DNA of 42,234 nucleotides from an uncultured Burkholderiales bacterium. GTDB lineage: Bacteria > Pseudomonadota > Gammaproteobacteria > Burkholderiales > Burkholderiaceae_C. The notes below the pieces were generated by a model. That model saw only the letters and a program-made list of their open reading frames with translations. It was not told the origin of the DNA and did not search any database. The stretch spans positions 1 to 42,234 of the forward strand of contig CADEDE010000020.1 in NCBI GenBank assembly GCA_902825995.1, in the 5' to 3' direction. Below are positions 36,888 to 42,234 of this stretch, piece by piece (positions within the stretch are counted from its first letter, which is position 1; every line of letters starts with the position of its first letter). The position numbers and the translations under genes are program-made.

Positions 36888-37793
36888 ATGATCACGCCGG
36901 ACTTCGACTGGGCCCTGGTGCGCAGCTTCCTGGCCGTGCTCGACGCCGGCAGCCTGATGGGCGCGGCGCGGCGCATCGGGGCACGCCAGCCGACGCTGTC
37001 GCGGCATATCGCCGAGCTGGAGGCGCAGCTCGGTGCGCCGCTGTTCGAGCGCACCGGCCGCGGCGTGACACCGACGGCGATGGCGCTGGCCATCGCCGAC
37101 GCCGCGCGCCGGATGCAGGACAGCGCCGACAGCTTGAGCCGCTCGCTGACGCGCGAGCGCGCGGCCGCCACGGGCAGCGTGCGCATCAGCACCAGCCAGG
37201 TCGCGGCAAGCTGGCTGCTGCCCGATGTGCTGGCGCGCTTTGCCATCGAGGAGCCGGGGATCCAGATCGAACTGGTGGCCTCGAACGAGTTGAGCAACCT
37301 GCTGCGCCGCGAGGCCGATATCGCGCTGCGCATGCTGCGCCCGGTGCAGGCCTCGCTGGTGGCGCGCAAATTGGGCGAGATCCGCATCGTCGCCTGCGCG
37401 CACGAGCGCTACCTCGAACGCGCCGGCACACCGAGGAAACCCGCTGATCTCCTGGCGCACCGGCTGGTCGGCTACGACCGCGACGAGACCATCCTGCGCG
37501 GCTTCGCGCAAATGGGCTTGCCGATCGCGCGCGAGCGGTTCGCGCTGCGCACCGACGACCAGGTGGCCTATGCGCAGCTCGTGGCCGCCGGCGCCGGCAT
37601 CGGCTTTCTCGCGCAGTACACGCTGCGGCATTGGCCCGGTGTGCACCCGCTGCTGCCGATGCTGGCGATCGCGCCGCTGCCCTGCTGGCTGGCGGTGCAC
37701 CGCGAAATCCGCGCCAGCCGCGTCGTGCGGCGGGTCTATGACTATCTGGCCGAGGCGATCCCCGCCGAGCTCGGCGCCAGCAGATCCAGATAG
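36888..37793 (+). CDS. LysR family transcriptional regulator
   Basis: The 301-residue protein has an N-terminal winged helix-turn-helix (FDWALVRSFLAVLDAGSLMG, then AARRIGARQPTLSRHIAELE and GAPLFERTGRGVTPT, residues about 5-65), a linker helix and a substrate-binding domain (GSVRISTSQVAASWLLPDVL, READIALRMLRP, AGAGIGFLAQYT). It should activate or repress the divergent epimerase gene in response to a small ligand. The ATG at 36888 is the start normal for the family; the frame is open upstream but over the epimerase gene. It ends 15 bases before a converging gene. Confidence 0.93.
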   Translation: MITPDFDWALVRSFLAVLDAGSLMGAARRIGARQPTLSRHIAELEAQLGAPLFERTGRGVTPTAMALAIADAARRMQDSADSLSRSLTRERAAATGSVRISTSQVAASWLLPDVLARFAIEEPGIQIELVASNELSNLLRREADIALRMLRPVQASLVARKLGEIRIVACAHERYLERAGTPRKPADLLAHRLVGYDRDETILRGFAQMGLPIARERFALRTDDQVAYAQLVAAGAGIGFLAQYTLRHWPGVHPLLPMLAIAPLPCWLAVHREIRASRVVRRVYDYLAEAIPAELGASRSR

Positions 37794-37808
37794 GCCCCGG
37801 CCTTGGTG

Positions 37809-38345
37809 CTACGCGTCCCCGAGCGCGCCGTAGCGCGACCCGAACTCCTCGCCAATCTCCTTGCCGCGGGCATTGGTGATGGCGAGCTGTGCGGTCTTCA
37901 GCACCTCGATCAGGTCGTGAACGGTGCTCGCCTGGTGCACCGTCTCGATCAGCGAGCCGGCCGTCGGGCCCAACGCGCGCCGCAATGAACGTTCGATCTG
38001 GGCGCGCTGCTGGTCGGTCGCGGCTTCGTCCTGCGGTCGCGAAGCGACGTCGAAGCGGCTGGGCATGCGCGAGGCCTTGAAGACCGAATCGGCCGCCGCT
38101 GCGGGCGCAGCGGCCGGGTGTGCAGCGCTCGATGAGCGCCGCTTGGGCGCGGGCGTTGACGCGATGTAGCCCTCGTCGAGCAGCCAGCGCAGGGCCTCGG
38201 GCGTGGCATTGGCCAGCATCCGTTGCAATTCGGCCGCGCTGCGCCTGCCGTCAACCAGCAGCAGCACCATGCGCAGGCGCTGGGGTATCTGGCGTTGCGA
38301 GCCGTCGATCTCGGCCTGGCCCTTGTCGGTTTTTTTGAAATACAT
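37809..38345 (-). CDS. Conserved hypothetical protein
   Basis: The 178-residue protein begins MYFKKTDKGQAEIDGSQRQI, followed by LRMVLLLVDGRRSAAELQRM and TPEALRWLLDEGYIA. This is a helical, winged-helix-like segment of a kind often seen in betaproteobacterial proteins that I cannot name. A low-complexity Ala/Pro/Ser linker (about 64-85) separates it from a C-terminal helical domain (QRAQIERSLRRALGPTAGSL, VHDLIEVLKTAQLAITNARG). It is soluble with no signal peptide. The ATG at 38345 lacks a strong ribosome site. It shares strand with the aminotransferase upstream (40 bases apart). Confidence 0.7.
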   Translation of the reverse strand: MYFKKTDKGQAEIDGSQRQIPQRLRMVLLLVDGRRSAAELQRMLANATPEALRWLLDEGYIASTPAPKRRSSSAAHPAAAPAAAADSVFKASRMPSRFDVASRPQDEAATDQQRAQIERSLRRALGPTAGSLIETVHQASTVHDLIEVLKTAQLAITNARGKEIGEEFGSRYGALGDA

Positions 38346-38385
38346 GCCAGTGTCGCTTGTTGCGCCCTTTGCGCACGGCCCCAGC

Positions 38386-39594
38386 TTAACAAACGCCTGG
38401 CCGTTGGAGCACGGCCGCCATCGCCGCGGCCACGGCCTCGACGTTCTTCGTATTCAAGCCCGCCACGCACATGCGCCCCGAGCGCAGCAGATAGACCGCA
38501 TGCTCTTCGCGCAGACGATCGACCTGCGCAGCGCTCAGGCCGGTATAGCTGAACATGCCGCGCTGGCTGAGGAAGTAGCCGAAGTCGCGGCCGGGCAATT
38601 GGGCGGCGAGCACGCCGTGCAGGCGCTGGCGCATGGCCAGGATACGCTGGCGCATGGCGGCCACGTCGGCCACCCACGACGCCCGCAGCGCCGGTTCGCT
38701 GAGCACATGGCTGACGATGCCGGCGGCGTGGATCGCCGGGCTCGAATAGTTGCGGCGCACGGTGGCCTTGAGTTGGCCGAGCACGAGTTCGGCTTCGGCA
38801 CGGTCGCTGCACACCACGCTCAGCGCACCGGCGCGCTCGCCATACACGCTCATACTCTTGGAAAACGAATTGGTGACCAGGAACGTGAGGCCGGCCGAGG
38901 CCAGCAGGCGGATCGCGAAGGCGTCCTCCTCGATACCGTCGCCATAGCCCTGGTAGGCGATATCGAGGTAGGGCAGCAGCCGGCGCTCGCGCAGCAGCGG
39001 CAGCAATTGCTGCCACTGCGCAGGCGTGAGATCGACGCCGGTCGGGTTGTGGCAGCAGGCGTGCAGCAGCACGATACTTTGCGCCGGCAGCGTGCGCAGC
39101 GTGGTCAGCATGGCGTCGAAATTCAGGCCGCCTGTCTGGCTGTCGTAATACGGATAGGTCTGCACCGCGAGGCCGGCGCCTTCGAACATCGCACGGTGGT
39201 TGTCCCAGCTCGGGTCGCTGACCCAGACCGCGCTGCCGGGCAGCCAGCGCGCGAGGAAATCGGCGCCGACCTTCAGGCCGCCCGAGGAGCCGATGGTCTG
39301 CAGGGTGGCGATGCGCGCGCCGGTCACCGCCTCGTGGCCGGCGCCGAACAGCAGCGCCTGCACCGCCGTGCGCATCGCGCCCGAGCCTTCGATCGGCAGG
39401 TAGGGCTTGGGCCCCGCGGCGGCGAGCATCTGCGCCTCGGCGGCGTGCACGCAGCCAAGCACCGGGATGCAGCCCTCGTCGTCGAAATAGATACCGATCG
39501 ACAGGTTGACCTTGTGCGCCCGCGGGTCGGCGTGAAAGGCCTCGTTGAGGCTCAGGATCGGGTCGCCCGCATAGGGCTCGAGGTGCTGGAACAT
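38386..39594 (-). CDS. tyrB: Aromatic amino acid aminotransferase (class I, TyrB-like)
   Basis: The 402-residue PLP enzyme belongs to the aspartate/aromatic aminotransferase Ia group. It has NLSIGIYFDDEGCIPVL near the N-terminus, SSGGLKVGADFL, WVSDPSWDNHRAMFEGAG, HACCHNPTGVDLT, the PLP lysine Lys246 in TNSFSKSMSVYGERAGAL and the substrate arginine in LRSGRMCVAGLN. It should interconvert aromatic (or acidic) amino acids and their 2-oxoacids. The symbol tyrB is the likely choice, but AspC-type specificity cannot be excluded. It is followed by the small hypothetical gene and preceded by the glutathione peroxidase gene 21 bases upstream, on the same strand. Confidence 0.92.
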   Translation of the reverse strand: MFQHLEPYAGDPILSLNEAFHADPRAHKVNLSIGIYFDDEGCIPVLGCVHAAEAQMLAAAGPKPYLPIEGSGAMRTAVQALLFGAGHEAVTGARIATLQTIGSSGGLKVGADFLARWLPGSAVWVSDPSWDNHRAMFEGAGLAVQTYPYYDSQTGGLNFDAMLTTLRTLPAQSIVLLHACCHNPTGVDLTPAQWQQLLPLLRERRLLPYLDIAYQGYGDGIEEDAFAIRLLASAGLTFLVTNSFSKSMSVYGERAGALSVVCSDRAEAELVLGQLKATVRRNYSSPAIHAAGIVSHVLSEPALRASWVADVAAMRQRILAMRQRLHGVLAAQLPGRDFGYFLSQRGMFSYTGLSAAQVDRLREEHAVYLLRSGRMCVAGLNTKNVEAVAAAMAAVLQRPGVC

Positions 39595-39615
39595 GCGCGG
39601 CCGGGCCTCTCCGTC

Positions 39616-40116
39616 TCAGGGCGTCTTGCCTGCCAGCGCCGCTTCGATATCGCGGCGCAGGCTTAGTGGTTCGTCGTTGGGCGCATAGCGCTTGATGACC
39701 TGGCCGTCGCGGCCGACCAGGAATTTGGTGAAATTCCACTTCACCGCCTCGCTGCCCAGCAGCCCCGGCGCCGCGCCCTTCAGCCACTGCCACAGCGGCT
39801 CGGCGCTGGCGCCGTTGACATCGACCTTGGCCATCATCGGAAAACTCACCCCGTAGTTCATTTCGCAGAACGAGGCGATCTCGTCGTTGCTGCCCGGATC
39901 CTGCGCGCCGAACTGGTTACTCGGGAAACCGACGACGACCAGACCGCGCTCGGCGTAGTCTTCCCAGAGTTGCTCCAGGCCCTTGAACTGCGGCGTGAAG
40001 CCGCAGGCGCTGGCGGTATTGACGATGAGAAAGACCTGGCCGCGCCGGGCTGCAAAATCGGCGCGCTGGCCGGCGATCGAAACCGCGGAAAAATCGTAGA
40101 TCGAGCGCTTGGGCAT
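39616..40116 (-). CDS. Glutathione peroxidase family (thiol peroxidase)
   Basis: The 166-residue protein has the catalytic cysteine in NTASACGFTPQFKGLEQLW, the glutamine in FPSNQFGAQDPGSNDEI, the second cysteine in FCEMNYGVSFPMM and the conserved WNFTKFLVGRDGQV. It reduces hydrogen peroxide or lipid peroxides, in bacteria usually with thioredoxin rather than glutathione. Cysteine stands in place of selenocysteine. AGGAAG precedes the ATG at 40116. It may be co-transcribed with the downstream aminotransferase. Confidence 0.94.
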   Translation of the reverse strand: MPKRSIYDFSAVSIAGQRADFAARRGQVFLIVNTASACGFTPQFKGLEQLWEDYAERGLVVVGFPSNQFGAQDPGSNDEIASFCEMNYGVSFPMMAKVDVNGASAEPLWQWLKGAAPGLLGSEAVKWNFTKFLVGRDGQVIKRYAPNDEPLSLRRDIEAALAGKTP

Positions 40117-40242
40117 GGTCGGTCTTCCTGCTGGGCCGGTCGCCCATCCTAGCGCCTGGCGCCGCGGTTCTAGGGGACTGTGGGCGTTGACGTGCTGGCG
40201 GCGGCCGGGGAACATGCGCGACGTGAACCTGACTTCGATTTC

Positions 40243-41181
40243 ATGAGTTCGGCATTGGCGCCTGCGGCGCAGCGGGTCGCGCTGCTCGGCTTCGGCGATT
40301 TCGAGCGCAGCGCCCTGGTGTCCTACATCCGCCTGTCGGGCTCGCGCGTGCCGGCCTATGCCGAGGCCGTGTCGCTGGCCGACGCCGACTACCTGATCGC
40401 CGATGCCGACCATGCCGGCACGCTCGACGCCGTGCTCGGCGCCGAGCGCGTGGCCGATACCGTCTTCATCGGCTCGCTGGCGCCCGACGGCGCGCTGGCC
40501 TGGATGATGCGGCCGATCGACCCACTGCAGGTCTTTCGGGAAATCGATGCCACGGTGGCGCTGCGTCGAGCGCAGGCGCAGGCCGCGCCCAGCGCCGGTT
40601 CGCCCCCGCCGACGCTCAGCGACGAAGTGACTCAGGCCCCCGCACCGCCCCAGCGGCCCGCCGCGCGAGCGCCGGCCAATCGCGGCACCGCGCGGCGCGC
40701 GGGCGATGTGAGTGCGCCGGTCGAGGCCCTGCTGGTCGATGACAGCGAGATCGCACTGCGCTTTCTCGAACGCCAGCTGCAGGATCTGGGCCTGCGCACC
40801 GAGACCGCCAGCCACAGCCAGCGCGCCCTCGAGTTGCTGGCGCAGCGCCGCTTCGACGTGATCTTCCTGGATGTGGATCTGGGCCCGCACAGCGAGCTCG
40901 ACGGCCTGGCCCTGTGCCAGCGCATCAAGCAGCAGCACCGGCTGCCTGCGACGGCCGAGGCCCCGGTGGTGGTGATGGTGTCGGCCCACGCGGCCAGCAC
41001 CGACCGCGTGCGCGGCAGCTTTGCCGGCTGCGACGCCTACCTCGGCAAACCGCTCGACGACGATGCCCTGCGGCGCAGCCTGCGCACGCTGGGCCTGCGC
41101 CTGTCGGCGCCGGCCGACGCCGGCAACAGCCGCCCCGGTGCGCTGAGCAGCCGGCCGGCGCCGCTGGACCGCTCCCGCTGA
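40243..41181 (+). CDS. Response regulator with degenerate N-terminal receiver
   Basis: The 312-residue protein has an N-terminal alpha/beta region (about 10-105, RVALLGFGDFERSALVSYIR, DYLIADADHAGTLDAV) that looks like a receiver without the phosphoacceptor. A Pro/Ala-rich linker (112-155) leads to a full receiver (160-290) with Asp166/Asp167, the phosphorylated Asp210 in FDVIFLDVDLG, Ser247 and Lys269 in YLGKPLDDD. There is no DNA-binding output domain. It probably works by protein contact, and the PAS-PAS kinase at 30110 is the only kinase in the window. ATG 40243 is preferred; GTG 40180 would add 21 residues without a ribosome site. Confidence 0.85.
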   Translation: MSSALAPAAQRVALLGFGDFERSALVSYIRLSGSRVPAYAEAVSLADADYLIADADHAGTLDAVLGAERVADTVFIGSLAPDGALAWMMRPIDPLQVFREIDATVALRRAQAQAAPSAGSPPPTLSDEVTQAPAPPQRPAARAPANRGTARRAGDVSAPVEALLVDDSEIALRFLERQLQDLGLRTETASHSQRALELLAQRRFDVIFLDVDLGPHSELDGLALCQRIKQQHRLPATAEAPVVVMVSAHAASTDRVRGSFAGCDAYLGKPLDDDALRRSLRTLGLRLSAPADAGNSRPGALSSRPAPLDRSR

Positions 41182-41198
41182 CCACGACACGGTTCGCA

Positions 41199-42086
41199 TC
41201 AACCAGCCTCGTTCGCGTGCCGGTGCGCCGCCAGCAGCGCGGCGCCGACGATCGCCGTGCCGCCGATGGCCAGGCGTGCATCGAGGGTGCCGGCGCCCAA
41301 CGCCAGGGCCGAACCGCTGGCAAACAGCACTTCGGTGAGCATGATCACCGCGGTGGCGTTGGCCGGCAATCGCGTGGCGCCATATTGCAGCGCCAGGTTG
41401 CCGGCCAGGAACAATGCGGCCAGCAGCAGCGCGCCGATCGTCCAGCCGGGCGCCGTCGGCGGCAGTGCCGGCACGACGCCGGCGGGTGTGAGCAGCGCGA
41501 TCAACAGCCCCGCCACCAGCACGCCGCCGACGAACATGGCCAGTGCGCGCGCACCCTCGGAGCGCGCCGCTTCGCGCCGCAGCATCACATTGTTGAGGGC
41601 GAAGGAAAAGCCGCCGAGCACGCCGAGCCCCTCGGCCAGCGTGCGCGGCAGCGGCAGCCCGCCGCCGGGCGGCCAGAGGATGACCATCGCTCCGGCCAGG
41701 GCCAGCGCCACGCGCAGCAGAGCCGCCGCCGTCAGCCGCTCGTTCAGCAACAGCCACGCCAGCAGCACGACCCACAGCGGCATCAGATAAAACAGCAGCA
41801 CGATGCGCAGCACATCGCCGATCGTGACGGCCCAGTTGAATGCGGCATTGGTGCTGCCCGAGGCCAGCACCAAAAGCCACAACGCCGGGTGGCTGAACAG
41901 CTCGCGCCAGGCCGCCGGCCGCGCCAGCGTGATGACCGCCACCGCAACGGTATAGATCAGCACGGTGGCCCACAGCGGGTGCAGGCCAGCGCCTTCGAGC
42001 TGGCGCAACGGCCACCACGACAGACCCCAGACGAAGGCGTTGAAAGTCAGGGCCAGGGCCGGCCCGAGGCGGGCCTCGCGAGTCAT
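41199..42086 (-). CDS. EamA/DMT family transporter
   Basis: The 295-residue protein has ten hydrophobic helices in two EamA repeats. The first includes ALTFNAFVWGLSWWPLRQLE and RIVLLFYLMPLWVVLLAWLL followed by NERL; the second includes GFSFALNNVMLRR and LPANATAVIMLTEVLFASGS. Drug/metabolite transporters of this group usually export amino acids or other small metabolites across the inner membrane; the substrate is unknown. It converges on the response regulator with 17 bases between the stops. ATG 42086 gives the normal length. Confidence 0.92.
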   Translation of the reverse strand: MTREARLGPALALTFNAFVWGLSWWPLRQLEGAGLHPLWATVLIYTVAVAVITLARPAAWRELFSHPALWLLVLASGSTNAAFNWAVTIGDVLRIVLLFYLMPLWVVLLAWLLLNERLTAAALLRVALALAGAMVILWPPGGGLPLPRTLAEGLGVLGGFSFALNNVMLRREAARSEGARALAMFVGGVLVAGLLIALLTPAGVVPALPPTAPGWTIGALLLAALFLAGNLALQYGATRLPANATAVIMLTEVLFASGSALALGAGTLDARLAIGGTAIVGAALLAAHRHANEAG

Positions 42087-42147
42087 CGAGGCATTGTGGG
42101 GCCAGTGTCTAGGGATGGCCGCGCGCCCGGCCGGCCGCTAGGCTTGG

Positions 42148-42196
42148 CCCCCCAAGCCGCCTGCGGCGGCCCGGCGCGGGCTAGGAGTCTGGGCGG
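42148..42196. repeat. Dispersed repeat at the window's right end (copy L4)
   Basis: CCCCCCAAGCCGCCTGCGGC, ending GGCCCGGCGCGGGCTAGGAG and TCTGGGCGG, matches the reverse complement of 14781-14862 in two blocks, with about 35 central bases absent. It contains the hairpin GCCGC-CT-GCGGC (42156-42167). It lies upstream of the EamA gene in the last 148 bases, where I see no gene. It may be the 3' end of a plus-strand gene motif or an independent insertion. Confidence 0.55.
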
Positions 42197-42234
42197 CAGA
42201 CGCTACGAAGCCCGGCCGATGATGGCAACTCAGC

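Overview
The window is GC-rich (most 60-base rows counted by hand are 65-72% G+C) and densely coded on both strands. Gene content and order suggest a betaproteobacterium, probably Burkholderiales: a three-gene pntA1-pntA2-pntB transhydrogenase operon, a nudJ-mnmA pair, kdsC-lptC, an ssb ending in DDDIPF, an OsmC protein, an EamA permease and C5/G5 hairpin repeats just after stop codons. This placement is an inference from gene style, not from a marker gene. I saw no rRNA, tRNA, CRISPR array or transposase.

Layout. 1-4060: a YidB-like protein and RsmE, then a patchwork of remnants: a piece like the start of a fatty-acyl-CoA ligase, a SARP-type regulator cut off at about 2860 and joined to the 3' end of an unrelated gene, a small secreted protein, and a diverged piece of pntB. 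4067-9540: a Fic protein / DNA methyltransferase / helicase-nuclease operon (type III-like restriction-modification). It lies between that pntB piece and the intact pnt operon (9626-12506). 12631-17307: housekeeping genes (Nudix, mnmA, osmC-like, ssb, recQ). 17526-19057: a lower-GC two-gene ATPase plus PD-(D/E)xK-like module, the best candidate for an undescribed defence system. 19054-23415: two conserved small proteins (one with its SEC-C tail frameshifted), a VWA lipoprotein and a sigma/anti-sigma pair. 23480-29114: uvrA carrying an in-frame palindromic repeat, an isomerase, kdsC, lptC and a short-chain dehydrogenase, ending at a shared terminator with a glycine-rich RNA-binding protein. 30110-34751: a PAS-PAS histidine kinase behind a 7-bp tandem repeat, a TSUP permease and an acyl-CoA ligase. 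34851-42086: a SnoaL-like protein, a decayed ABC-transporter ATPase, an epimerase divergent from a LysR regulator, a hypothetical protein, an aromatic aminotransferase, a glutathione peroxidase, a response regulator and an EamA permease.

How it fits together. The core is ordinary chromosome (redox balance, tRNA and rRNA modification, DNA repair, LPS export). It is interrupted by two independent islands of likely anti-phage function and by several small repeat elements, three of which have entered or ended coding sequences. At least five gene remnants or frameshifts mark this as a fluid part of the genome. Some of them, above all the junction near 2860 and the frameshift near 19980, could also be assembly or sequencing errors.
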